Below, in pieces: positions 1 through 6,324 of a stretch of 7,123 nucleotides of DNA. Position numbers and translations under genes: made by a program. The notes beneath the pieces were generated by a model. The model was not told where the DNA came from, made no database searches, and was given only the letters and a program-made list of their open reading frames with translations. Every line of letters starts with the position of its first letter. Within the stretch, counting starts at the first letter, position 1. Source of the DNA: an uncultured Spirochaetaceae bacterium (GTDB taxonomy: Bacteria > Spirochaetota > Spirochaetia > Treponematales > Treponemataceae); NCBI GenBank assembly GCA_937875245.1, contig CALNCH010000039.1:1-7123 (forward strand). The letters are read 5' to 3'.

Positions 1-84
1 CTGACAGTTTATACAGGTTCTCTGTGTGACTGTACCGCCACATCCCTAAAAATCATTATTACTCTTTATTACACTTGTGTGTAG
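1..84. other. Upstream flank with no recognisable gene
   Basis: No convincing gene is visible before the tuf promoter region. One forward frame is open from base 1 to a TAG at 82-84, but its translation shows no recognisable protein end. It could be the tail of an unrelated upstream gene or plain intergenic DNA. There is no tRNA T-loop signature and no end of fusA, the usual upstream neighbour of tuf in str operons. Confidence 0.4.
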
Positions 85-113
85 TTGAATGTGTTGCTCC
101 TTCGGGACATAGT
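85..113 (+). promoter_or_regulatory. Candidate sigma70-type promoter for tuf and the ribosomal-protein cluster
   Basis: TTGAAT at 85-90 (4/6 match to TTGACA) is followed after exactly 17 bases by CATAGT at 108-113 (4/6 match to TATAAT). Transcription would start near 119-121 and leave a leader of about 57 bases before tuf. A competing -10-like element, TAAAAT at 122-127, is a better hexamer but lacks a good -35 at proper spacing. This is a pattern match only; position upstream of the first gene of the cluster supports it. Confidence 0.35.
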
Positions 114-176
114 ACATTCTGTAAAATACAACACAGTATCTTTTTTTCATGCCTTTAATCTGGTAAGGAGGATCAA

Positions 177-1364
177 ATGGCAAAGGAAAAGTTCGAAAGA
201 ACAAAACCCCACATGAACGTAGGTACCATTGGTCACGTAGACCACGGTAAGACTACACTTTCTGCGGCTATCACAATGCACTGTGCCAAAAAATTTGGCG
301 ACAAAGCTCTGAAGTATGACGAAATCGATAATGCTCCAGAAGAAAAAGCACGTGGTATTACTATTAATACTCGTCACCTTGAGTATCAGTCAACAAAACG
401 TCACTACGCACATATTGACTGTCCTGGACACGCAGACTATATCAAGAATATGATCACTGGTGCTGCACAGATGGACGGTGCTATTCTCGTAGTATCAGCA
501 CCAGACTCTGTTATGCCACAGACACGTGAACACATCTTGCTTGCTCGTCAGGTAGGTGTTCCAAAGATCATCGTTTTCTTGAATAAAGTTGACTTGTTAG
601 ATGATCCAGATCTTCTTGAATTAGTAGAAGAAGAAGTTCGTGACGTTCTTGAATCATACGGATTCCCACGTGATACACCAATTATTAAGGGTTCAGCATT
701 TAAGGCTCTTTCTGATGGTGCAACAGCAGAAGATACAGCTCCAATTGATGAATTACTTGACACTATGGATAGCTATTTTGATGATCCTGAAAGAGCATCA
801 AGTCTTCCATTCTTAATGCCAATCGAAGACGTTTTCACAATTTCTGGTCGTGGTACTGTAGTAACAGGACGTATCGAACGTGGTGTTGTTAACATGAACG
901 AAGAAGTTGAAATTATTGGTATTACACCAACACAGAAAACAGTTGTAACTGGTATTGAAATGTTCAACAAATTGTTGGATTCTGGTGAAGCTGGTGATAA
1001 CGTAGGACTCTTGCTCCGTGGTATTGATAAGAAAGCTGTTCAGAGAGGACAGGTTCTTGCAAAGCCAGGTTCAATTAACCCACATACAAAATTTGAAGGA
1101 CAGATTTATGTTCTTTCAAAGGAAGAAGGTGGACGACACAGCCCATTCTTCTCAGGATATCGACCACAGTTCTATTTCAGAACTACAGATATTACTGGAA
1201 CAATCACACTTCCAGCAGGTGTTGACATGGTAAAACCAGGCGATAACACAAAAGTTATCGGCGAACTTATTCACCCAGTTGCAATGGACAAAGGTTTAAA
1301 ATTCGCTGTCCGTGAAGGTGGACGAACAATCGCTTCTGGTCAGGTAACTGAGGTTATTGGTTAA
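177..1364 (+). CDS. tuf: Translation elongation factor Tu (EF-Tu)
   Basis: EF-Tu is the cytoplasmic GTPase that brings aminoacyl-tRNA to the ribosomal A site. The 395-residue protein is full length. Its GTPase domain shows G1 GHVDHGKT (19-26), G2 RGITI (59-63, with Thr62), G3 DCPGH (81-85, with catalytic His85), G4 NKVD (136-139) and G5 GSAFKAL (172-178). Domain II begins near 210 and contains GRGTVVTGR. Domain III contains the HSPFFSGYRPQFYFRTTD stretch typical of the family. The ATG start follows a strong AAGGAGG (165-171) by five bases and gives the standard MAKEKF beginning. G5 has Phe where many EF-Tus have Leu (SAL); I recall SAF from Treponema. It is the first gene of the cluster and is separated from rpsJ by a hairpin that could lower downstream expression relative to tuf. 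Confidence 0.98.
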   Translation: MAKEKFERTKPHMNVGTIGHVDHGKTTLSAAITMHCAKKFGDKALKYDEIDNAPEEKARGITINTRHLEYQSTKRHYAHIDCPGHADYIKNMITGAAQMDGAILVVSAPDSVMPQTREHILLARQVGVPKIIVFLNKVDLLDDPDLLELVEEEVRDVLESYGFPRDTPIIKGSAFKALSDGATAEDTAPIDELLDTMDSYFDDPERASSLPFLMPIEDVFTISGRGTVVTGRIERGVVNMNEEVEIIGITPTQKTVVTGIEMFNKLLDSGEAGDNVGLLLRGIDKKAVQRGQVLAKPGSINPHTKFEGQIYVLSKEEGGRHSPFFSGYRPQFYFRTTDITGTITLPAGVDMVKPGDNTKVIGELIHPVAMDKGLKFAVREGGRTIASGQVTEVIG

Positions 1365-1378
1365 TTAGATATTGGATA

Positions 1379-1414
1379 TAACAAAAGTTTCTGCTAGATC
1401 AGGAACTTTTGTTA
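1379..1414 (+). terminator. 15-bp hairpin between tuf and rpsJ: possible leaky terminator or processing site
   Basis: Arms TAACAAAAGTTTCTG (1379-1393) and CAGGAACTTTTGTTA (1400-1414) pair over 15 consecutive positions with one G-T wobble and a six-base loop (CTAGAT). Read as a terminator, the core GTTTCTG/CAGGAAC is preceded by AAAA and followed by TTTTGTT, but the T run is short and the core is only moderately GC-rich, so termination would be partial. An RNase cleavage site or 3'-end stabiliser for tuf mRNA is equally possible. The hairpin ends eight bases before the rpsJ Shine-Dalgarno site and does not mask it. The structure is seen directly; the function is inferred. Confidence 0.6.
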
Positions 1415-1431
1415 ACTTCCCTGGAGGAAAA

Positions 1432-1740
1432 ATGGCTACCGAAAAGATTCGTGTCAGACTTCGTGCTTTTGATGTGGAGTTGATCGATCAGAGTGCAAAG
1501 GCCATCGTGCAGACTGTACAGAAGGCGGGAGTAAAGGTTTCAGGACCTATCCCTCTTCCAACCAGAATTCAGAAGGTTACTGTACTTCGTTCTCCTCACG
1601 TTAATAAAAAGTCACGTGAGCAGTTTGAAATGCGTACACACAAACGCCTTATTGATATTATCGAGCCATCGGCTGATGTTATGGATTCACTGATGAAACT
1701 TGAACTGCCAGCTGGCGTAGATGTAGAGATAAAGCAATAA
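1432..1740 (+). CDS. rpsJ: 30S ribosomal protein S10 (NusE)
   Basis: S10 is a component of the 30S head and, as NusE, partners NusB in transcription antitermination. The 102-residue product has the family pattern: KIRVRLRAFD near the N terminus, SGPIPLPTR (37-45), then SPHVNKKSREQFEMRTHKR (54-72). Val57, the position at which substitutions in other species are linked to tetracycline-class tolerance, is the ordinary residue. The ATG at 1432 is chosen because GGAGG (1423-1427) lies four bases upstream and the length matches the family's roughly 102-105 residues. The frame stays open upstream to a TTG at 1372, but that extension would run through the tuf-rpsJ hairpin and has no family counterpart. 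Confidence 0.97.
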   Translation: MATEKIRVRLRAFDVELIDQSAKAIVQTVQKAGVKVSGPIPLPTRIQKVTVLRSPHVNKKSREQFEMRTHKRLIDIIEPSADVMDSLMKLELPAGVDVEIKQ

Positions 1741-1850
1741 GACGAGTACGTTGTACCTCTTATTGTAAAAAAGGTAACGGTCCCCCGGATCAGGGGATGG
1801 CGACCGATAATTGAAGAAACGAAAAGTTTCTTCTTGAAGGAGTTATCAGA
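1741..1850 (+). promoter_or_regulatory. Structured 110-base leader between rpsJ and rplC
   Basis: This is the longest gap within the ribosomal-protein part of the cluster. It holds two predicted stem-loops just before the rplC start. The first pairs CGGTCCCCC (1778-1786) with GGGG (1793-1796) and GACCG (1802-1806), leaving a five-base bulge (1797-1801) and a GGATCA loop. The second pairs GAAGAAAC (1813-1820) with GTTTCTTC (1826-1833) around a GAAAA loop. The rplC Shine-Dalgarno AAGGAG (1837-1842) begins three bases after the second stem and stays unpaired. Neither stem is followed by a T tract, so intrinsic termination is unlikely. A ribosomal-protein binding site for autoregulation (for example by L4, as known for S10 leaders elsewhere) or an mRNA processing site is plausible but unproven. 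Confidence 0.5.
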
Positions 1851-2471
1851 ATGAAAGGTCTGATTGCAAAAAAAGTGGGAATGACCCAGGTGTTCGACGA
1901 AAACGGCAACCTCACACCGGTTACCGTGATCCACGTCGAGCCTAATACGGTTGTGTCCCTCAAAACTAAGGAAACATTCGGTTATGACGCCGTAGTTCTT
2001 GGCCTTGAAGATCTCAAGAAGTCAAAAATTACAAAACCTTATGCCGGACAGTTTCCTGAGAATGTTACACCTAAGCGAAATTTAAAAGAATTTCGTGACT
2101 TTGACGGAGAAGTTGTAGTTGGTGACGAAGTTGGCGTTGAATTGTTCAATGACACACGTTTCCTAGATGTCACTGCAATTTCAAAGGGAAAAGGTTTTCA
2201 GGGTGTTATGAAACGATGGGGATTCCACGGTGGACGAGCTACACATGGTTCTAAATTTCATCGTGAAGCCGGTTCTACTGGACAGTGTACATCACCTGGA
2301 CGCAGTTTTAAGAACATTAAAATGCCTGGTCACATGGGAAATGTACGTGTAACAGTTCAGAATCTTAAGATCGTTAAGATCGATCCTGAATTGAAGGTAG
2401 TTATGGTTCGTGGGTCTGTACCCGGGAATAAAGATTGTACGCTGATCATCAAGTCCGCGGTAAAGAAATAA
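1851..2471 (+). CDS. rplC: 50S ribosomal protein L3
   Basis: L3 is a primary assembly protein of the large subunit that binds 23S rRNA near its 3' end and sends a loop towards the peptidyl transferase centre. The 206-residue protein starts with the conserved MKGLIAKKVGMTQVF. It carries the L3 signature: SKGKGFQGVMKRWGFHGG (111-128), HGSKFHREAGSTGQ (132-145) and MPGHMGN (158-164). His161 occupies the place of E. coli Gln150, the glutamine methylated by PrmB, so that modification cannot occur here; His is not rare at this site in other bacteria, as far as I recall. The ATG follows AAGGAG (1837-1842) by eight bases. The first 40 or so codons and the last 20 use many codons, such as GTG, CTC, CCG, GGG and ACG, that are uncommon in the gene's interior. 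Confidence 0.97.
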   Translation: MKGLIAKKVGMTQVFDENGNLTPVTVIHVEPNTVVSLKTKETFGYDAVVLGLEDLKKSKITKPYAGQFPENVTPKRNLKEFRDFDGEVVVGDEVGVELFNDTRFLDVTAISKGKGFQGVMKRWGFHGGRATHGSKFHREAGSTGQCTSPGRSFKNIKMPGHMGNVRVTVQNLKIVKIDPELKVVMVRGSVPGNKDCTLIIKSAVKK

Positions 2472-2486
2472 CGACGAGGAAGACAT

Positions 2487-3119
2487 ATGGAAAAGAAAGT
2501 CTATTCAGTCGATGGCAAAGAGCTTCGGACAATTACTCTTGATGATAACGTATTCGGACTACCAGTAAACGAAGATGTCATCTATTACGCCATCAATAAC
2601 GAATTAGCCAACAAACGAGTTGGAACTGCTTGTACAAAGGGCCGCGCAGAGGTTCATGGAAGCAATGCAAAACCATATAAGCAGAAGGGTACAGGACGTG
2701 CTCGCCGTGGTGACAAAAAGTCTCCTCTAACAAGAGGTGGCGGTGTTATTTTCGGACCCAAACCTCGTGATTTCAGTTTCGTTTTGCCTAAAAAGGTAAA
2801 ACGACTAGCAATGAAGTCTATCTTAAGCTTAAAAGCTCAAGATGACAGACTTACTATAGTGGAAGATTTTACTGTAGAAAGTGGAAAGACAAAAGATTTA
2901 GTTAAAATATTAAACAATTTTGCTAAAGATGAACGCACTGTTATCGTATTAAAAGATGATGATGCAAAAATCAAACAAGCAGGACGCAATATTCCTACTC
3001 TTTCTTTCTTATCTTTCAATCGTCTTCGAGCACACGACTTATTTTATGGTCGAAAAGTAATTATGCTCGAAACTGCAGCAAAAAGTCTTACCGATTTTTA
3101 CAATGGGGAGGCTAAATAA
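2487..3119 (+). CDS. rplD: 50S ribosomal protein L4
   Basis: L4 folds on 23S rRNA and lines the peptide exit tunnel with an extended loop. In E. coli and several other bacteria it also represses its own operon. The 210-residue product shows the L4 tunnel loop, KPYKQKGTGRARRG (62-75), followed by SPLTRGGGVIFGPKPRDFSF and LPKKVKRLAMKS. The KGTGR tip, where macrolide-tolerance substitutions map in other species, is unchanged. The ATG follows GAGGA (2476-2480) by six bases and lies 15 bases after the rplC stop. The stop codon overlaps the rplW start by one base (TAATG), so translation of the two is probably coupled. Codons in the second half (about 2820-2940) are strongly AT-rich, near 30% GC by hand count. 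Confidence 0.97.
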   Translation: MEKKVYSVDGKELRTITLDDNVFGLPVNEDVIYYAINNELANKRVGTACTKGRAEVHGSNAKPYKQKGTGRARRGDKKSPLTRGGGVIFGPKPRDFSFVLPKKVKRLAMKSILSLKAQDDRLTIVEDFTVESGKTKDLVKILNNFAKDERTVIVLKDDDAKIKQAGRNIPTLSFLSFNRLRAHDLFYGRKVIMLETAAKSLTDFYNGEAK

Positions 3120-3403
3120 TGGTATTAGAAGATATCCTTATCGAGCCTGTGCTGTCAGAAAAAGCAACCTTGTTACGCGAAGAAGGCAAGTACGTATTTA
3201 AAGTACATCCTGATGCAAACAAGACTGAAATTAAAGAAGCAGTACGAAAACTTTTTAATGTAAAAGTTGAAAAGTGTACTGTAATGAATGTATATGGAAA
3301 GATGAAACGGGTTCGTTATCGACCCGGTAGAACTTCCAGTTGGAAGAAGGCTATCGTCAAGCTTGCGCCTGGCGAAACAATTAAGGTGTTCGAGGGCGTT
3401 TAA
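3119..3403 (+). CDS. rplW: 50S ribosomal protein L23
   Basis: L23 sits at the peptide tunnel exit and is the docking point for trigger factor and SRP. The 94-residue protein has the family layout: an N-terminal ILIEPVLSEKAT element (6-17), a YVFKVHPDANKTEIKEAV strand-helix segment, then an NVYGKMKRVRYRPGRTSSWKKA loop and a final KVFEGV. The start ATG shares its A with the rplD stop TAA, and its Shine-Dalgarno GGGAGG (3106-3111) lies within the last codons of rplD, the classic arrangement for coupled translation. Base composition changes sharply inside the gene: 3191-3300 is about 28% GC and 3301-3400 about 51% by hand count. Confidence 0.96.
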   Translation: MVLEDILIEPVLSEKATLLREEGKYVFKVHPDANKTEIKEAVRKLFNVKVEKCTVMNVYGKMKRVRYRPGRTSSWKKAIVKLAPGETIKVFEGV

Positions 3404-3436
3404 GCTCATCGACTGCGTTAAATAAGGGGAACCTAA

Positions 3437-4261
3437 ATGGCTCTTAAAATTTATAAGCCAATTACCGCAGGTACTCGAACACGAATCGACCTGCGGAGAG
3501 ATGAACTGACTACAGATAGACCTGAAAAAGGTTTAACAAGTGGTCTTAAGTCACATGGTGGACGCGGAGCTAAGGGACGTATTTCAGTACGTCACCAAGG
3601 CGGCGGACACAAGCGCAAGTACCGCGAAATAGATTTCAAACGTGATAAGCACGGAATCCCTGGAACTGTTCGTACAATCGAATATGATCCTAACAGAAGT
3701 GCAAATATTGCTTTGATTTTTTATGCTGACGGTGATAAACGCTATATTATTGCACCAAAAGGATTGCAAGTAGGACAGAAAATTCTGTCTGGTGAGAATG
3801 CCGCTCCTACTGTAGGAAATGCATTACCATTACAAGTAATTCCTGTTGGTTTTACTGTACACAACATCGAGTTAACACTTGGTCGTGGTGGACAGTTGGT
3901 ACGGTCTGCTGGTGCTAGTGCACTTGTTGCGGCAAAAGAAGGTGAATATGTAACTATTCGTCTTCCTTCCGGTGAAGTTCGCCGAGTACATCAAAAATGC
4001 TACGCAACTATTGGTACTGTAGGTAACGAAGACCGCATGAACACACAGATGGGAAAAGCTGGACGTAAACGATGGTTAGGTATTCGCCCAACCGTACGTG
4101 GTATGGCTATGAACCCTGTGGATCATCCGCTTGGTGGTGGTGAAGGCGCTGGTAAAGGACGTAACCCAGTTACTCCTTGGGGACAGCCTTGCCGTGGATA
4201 CAAAACCCGCAAAAAGCGGAAGGTGTCAAGCAATTTTATTGTTTCACGCCGCAAGAAGTAG
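3437..4261 (+). CDS. rplB: 50S ribosomal protein L2
   Basis: L2 is one of the most conserved large-subunit proteins, needed for subunit association and for the peptidyl transferase centre. The 274-residue protein shows the RNA-binding fold with GGGHKRKYREIDFKR near 55-70, YDPNRSANIALI, IAPKGLQVG, then GRGGQLVRSAGA and LPSGEVRRVH, ending with RPTVRGMAMNPVDHPLGGGEG. His230 matches E. coli His229 (mature numbering), implicated in peptidyl transferase function. The second His of the common HPHGGGEG motif is Leu232 here, a change I believe occurs in other lineages. The Lys/Arg-rich tail is normal. ATG follows AAGGGGA (3424-3430) by six bases, 33 bases after the rplW stop. The stop is TAG. Confidence 0.97.
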   Translation: MALKIYKPITAGTRTRIDLRRDELTTDRPEKGLTSGLKSHGGRGAKGRISVRHQGGGHKRKYREIDFKRDKHGIPGTVRTIEYDPNRSANIALIFYADGDKRYIIAPKGLQVGQKILSGENAAPTVGNALPLQVIPVGFTVHNIELTLGRGGQLVRSAGASALVAAKEGEYVTIRLPSGEVRRVHQKCYATIGTVGNEDRMNTQMGKAGRKRWLGIRPTVRGMAMNPVDHPLGGGEGAGKGRNPVTPWGQPCRGYKTRKKRKVSSNFIVSRRKK

Positions 4262-4278
4262 TTGCATAGGAGATAACC

Positions 4279-4560
4279 GTGTCAAGATCTGTTAAAAAAG
4301 GTCCTTTTATTGAAAAGAGCCTTTACAAGAAGGTTATTGAAATGAACAAGGCGACAGACAGGAAGATGATTAAAACATATTCCCGCTGTTCGACTATTAT
4401 ACCTGAGATGGTTGGAAATACTATTTCAGTGTATAACGGTAAGTCATGGGTACCTGTGTATGTAACAGAAAACCTCGTAGGCCACAAGCTGGGCGAGTTT
4501 TCTCCTACACGTATTTTCCGTGGACATGCTGGTTCTGATAACAAAGCTGGTAAGAAATAG
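4279..4560 (+). CDS. rpsS: 30S ribosomal protein S19
   Basis: S19 lies in the 30S head, forms a complex with S13 and contacts tRNA and the B1a intersubunit bridge. The 93-residue sequence has the full family pattern: SVKKGPFIEKSL at the start, MIKTYSRCSTI, GNTISVYNGK, VPVYVTENLVGHKLGEFSPTR and the FRGHAG end. A Cys replaces the second Arg of the usual SRRST motif. The start is GTG at 4279, chosen because AGGAG (4268-4272) lies six bases upstream and the translation then begins at the family's usual SRSVKKGPF; no ATG fits. It follows rplB by 17 bases, and its TAG stop forms part of the next gene's ribosome-binding region. Confidence 0.96.
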   Translation: MSRSVKKGPFIEKSLYKKVIEMNKATDRKMIKTYSRCSTIIPEMVGNTISVYNGKSWVPVYVTENLVGHKLGEFSPTRIFRGHAGSDNKAGKK

Positions 4561-4569
4561 GTGGATATG

Positions 4570-4926
4570 ATGGCTGAAAAAAGCGGATATATAGCCACTA
4601 CAAAATTCCTGGTAGCATCACCTACAAAGGTTCGTCCTGTAGCAAATGTTATCAAACGGAAGTCCTGTTCAGAGGCTATGGCTATTCTTGAGAATATGCC
4701 ACAGAAAGGTGCAGAATTAATTCGTAGTACATTAAAGTCTGCAATTGCAAATGCACTTTTTGCTAACAAAAAGCTCGATGATGATATGTTATACGTTAAG
4801 GAAATTCGAATTGACGAAGGTCCACGGCTAAAGAGAGTATGGTTCCGTGCAAGGGGCCGTGCAGATATGCTTTTAAGACGTATGTGTCACATCACCGTCG
4901 TTGTAGCTGAAAAGGCGGGGGAATAA
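4570..4926 (+). CDS. rplV: 50S ribosomal protein L22
   Basis: L22 binds all six domains of 23S rRNA and extends a beta hairpin along the exit tunnel. The 118-residue product has the N-terminal TTKFLVASPTKVRPVANVIK segment, a central helix with KGAELIRSTLKSAIANA, and the hairpin DEGPRLKRVWFRARGRAD (82-99), then CHITVVV. RMCHIT replaces the commoner KRTSHIT, a variant I recall from Treponema L22. Three in-frame starts are clustered: GTG 4561, ATG 4567 and ATG 4570. The last is preferred because AGGTGG (4559-4564), overlapping the rpsS stop, is five bases upstream of it. The others would lie inside or touching that site. The choice changes only one to three N-terminal residues. Confidence 0.94.
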   Translation: MAEKSGYIATTKFLVASPTKVRPVANVIKRKSCSEAMAILENMPQKGAELIRSTLKSAIANALFANKKLDDDMLYVKEIRIDEGPRLKRVWFRARGRADMLLRRMCHITVVVAEKAGE

Positions 4927-4927
4927 C

Positions 4928-5680
4928 GTGGGTCAAAAAGTTAATCCTATAGGATTGCGTCTTGGTATTAACAAGACATGGCAATCACGCTGGTATGCAG
5001 ATCCTCGAGAATATGCAGATTTATTGCATGAAGATCTGAGAATCAGAAAGATGGTACAAGATTTACCAGAATGTAAAAATGCTGATATTGCGGAAATCGA
5101 AATTGTTCGACATCCACAAAGAGTAACAATTGTTATTCATACAGCACGTCCTGGTGTAATCATTGGTGTGAAAGGCGCTAATATTGAAAAAATTGGCGTT
5201 GAAATTCAGAAGCACTTAACTAAAAAAGTTCAAATTAAGATCAAAGAAGTTAAGAGAGCAGAAGCTAACGCTTCTCTCGTTGCTCAGAACGTTGCACGAC
5301 AGCTTGTAAACCGCGGCTCATTCCGAAAAGCATTAAAACAAGCATCTGGCAATGCTATGAAAGCTGGATCACAAGGTATTAAGATTCGTTTGAGTGGCCG
5401 TTTAGGCGGTGCTGAAATGTCTCGAACCGAAGAACACAAAGAAGGACGAGTTCCTCTTCACACTCTTCGAGCTGATATTGATTATGGATTCGCTGAAGCA
5501 CATACTACATTCGGTAAAATCGGTGTTAAAGTATGGGTTTACAACGGAATGATGTATGGTCACGAACAGAATGAAGATGCTGGACAGCTTCTTAAAAAAC
5601 GTCGTGAAAGACCTGAGCACGCAGATCGCGCAGAACGCGGCGAACGACCTGCTCGTGGTGCAAAATCTTCAAGGAGCTAG
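4928..5680 (+). CDS. rpsC: 30S ribosomal protein S3
   Basis: S3 lines the mRNA entry tunnel and, with S4 and S5, supports mRNA unwinding. The 250-residue protein begins MGQKVNPIGLRLG. It has a type II KH domain with GVKG (80-83, where many S3 proteins have GKKG), and RKALK (133-137) matching the basic cluster linked to helicase activity in E. coli. The C-terminal domain has SGRLGGAEMSRTE and GRVPLHTLRADIDYG. The last 26 or so residues (225-250) form a disordered-looking Arg/Glu/Ala-rich tail, making it longer than E. coli S3 (233). The GTG start is one base after the rplV stop, with the G-rich ribosome-binding site (4917-4921) inside rplV. The tail's final codons supply the rplP Shine-Dalgarno site. 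Confidence 0.96.
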   Translation: MGQKVNPIGLRLGINKTWQSRWYADPREYADLLHEDLRIRKMVQDLPECKNADIAEIEIVRHPQRVTIVIHTARPGVIIGVKGANIEKIGVEIQKHLTKKVQIKIKEVKRAEANASLVAQNVARQLVNRGSFRKALKQASGNAMKAGSQGIKIRLSGRLGGAEMSRTEEHKEGRVPLHTLRADIDYGFAEAHTTFGKIGVKVWVYNGMMYGHEQNEDAGQLLKKRRERPEHADRAERGERPARGAKSSRS

Positions 5681-5683
5681 TCC

Positions 5684-6103
5684 ATGGCACTTAGTCCTAA
5701 AAGAGTTATGCACCGTAAGGTGCAGCGCGGTAGAATTAATGGTAATGCTACCCGTGGTTGCAACGTAGATTTTGGTGATATAGCATTGGTAGCCTTAGAA
5801 CCAATTTGGTTATCAGCACGCCATATCGAAGCTGCCCGTGTTGCGTTAAATCGTAAGATCAACCGCCGAGGTCAAGTTTGGATTCGTATATTTCCAGATA
5901 AGCCAATAACAAAGAAACCTGCTGAAACTCGTATGGGTAAAGGTAAAGGTGCTCCAGAGTTTTGGGCTGCTGTTATCAAACCAGGCCAGATTCTTTTTGA
6001 AATTGGTGGAGTTGATCTGGAAACAGCTGAAGCTGCAATTCAGTTAGCAGGAAGTAAACTTCCTATGAAAACAAAAATTGCATACCGCAATACTGTAGAA
6101 TAA
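5684..6103 (+). CDS. rplP: 50S ribosomal protein L16
   Basis: L16 helps form the aminoacyl-tRNA site of the large subunit and is a late assembly protein. The 139-residue sequence carries LSPKRVMHRKVQRGR, ATRG, ALEPIWLSARHIEAAR and the highly conserved WIRIFPDKPITKKPAETRMGKGKGAPEFW. Arg83 matches E. coli Arg81, which is hydroxylated in some bacteria. Ile41 replaces the usual Gly of ALEPGW, a minor oddity. The ATG at 5684 is three bases after the rpsC TAG. Its Shine-Dalgarno AAGGAG (5671-5676) lies in the final rpsC codons with a seven-base spacer, so the two genes are probably translationally coupled. Confidence 0.97.
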   Translation: MALSPKRVMHRKVQRGRINGNATRGCNVDFGDIALVALEPIWLSARHIEAARVALNRKINRRGQVWIRIFPDKPITKKPAETRMGKGKGAPEFWAAVIKPGQILFEIGGVDLETAEAAIQLAGSKLPMKTKIAYRNTVE

Positions 6104-6113
6104 GGAGAAAAAG

Positions 6114-6314
6114 ATGGCTAAAAATGAAAAAGAACTGTCTTATTCTGAACTTGTAACAAAGCGGAACGAGCTGAAAAGGAAGTATATGGATCTCCGATTC
6201 CAAATGGTAATCGGTCATGTTGATAACCCAATGCAGAAGCGTATTATGCGTCGAGAAATCGCAACACTTAATACACTCATCCGGCAAAAAGAAATTGCCG
6301 GCTTGGATAAGTAG
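6114..6314 (+). CDS. rpmC: 50S ribosomal protein L29
   Basis: L29 is a small helical protein beside L23 at the tunnel exit. The 66 residues fit the family: an N-terminal ELSYSELVTKRNELKRKYMDLRFQ helix and a C-terminal helix with IMRREIATLNTLIRQKE, joined by a short turn around GHVDNP. The ATG follows AAGGAGA (6102-6108), which overlaps the rplP stop codon, by five bases. Its own TAG stop lies directly in the AGGAG used by rpsQ. The length and its place between rplP and rpsQ match the universal S10 cluster order. Confidence 0.95.
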   Translation: MAKNEKELSYSELVTKRNELKRKYMDLRFQMVIGHVDNPMQKRIMRREIATLNTLIRQKEIAGLDK

Positions 6315-6324
6315 GAGCTGACCC

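Noticed and set aside
4..33. Nested ACAG/CTGT repeats that could fold into an imperfect hairpin
   Set aside because: Each arm is four bases with large internal loops and no T tract follows, so it is not supported as a terminator or operator.
119..147. CTGT...ACAG followed by seven T (141-147) as a tuf-leader terminator
   Set aside because: The stem would be only four base pairs with a ten-base loop, too weak for an intrinsic terminator.
1372..1431. A longer rpsJ starting at TTG 1372, adding 20 residues
   Set aside because: The extension has no Shine-Dalgarno site, runs through the hairpin, and has no counterpart in S10 proteins, whereas ATG 1432 has GGAGG four bases upstream and gives a normal length.
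1797..1814. Five-codon reading frame ATG GCG ACC GAT AAT TGA in the rplC leader
   Set aside because: The only G-rich stretch lies directly against the ATG and would be base-paired in the first stem; nothing suggests a leader peptide.
4323..4769. A 148-codon open frame on the opposite strand across rpsS and rplV, and other reverse-strand frames
   Set aside because: They lie fully inside well-supported ribosomal-protein genes, lack ribosome-binding sites and resemble no protein family; they are shadows of the coding strand.
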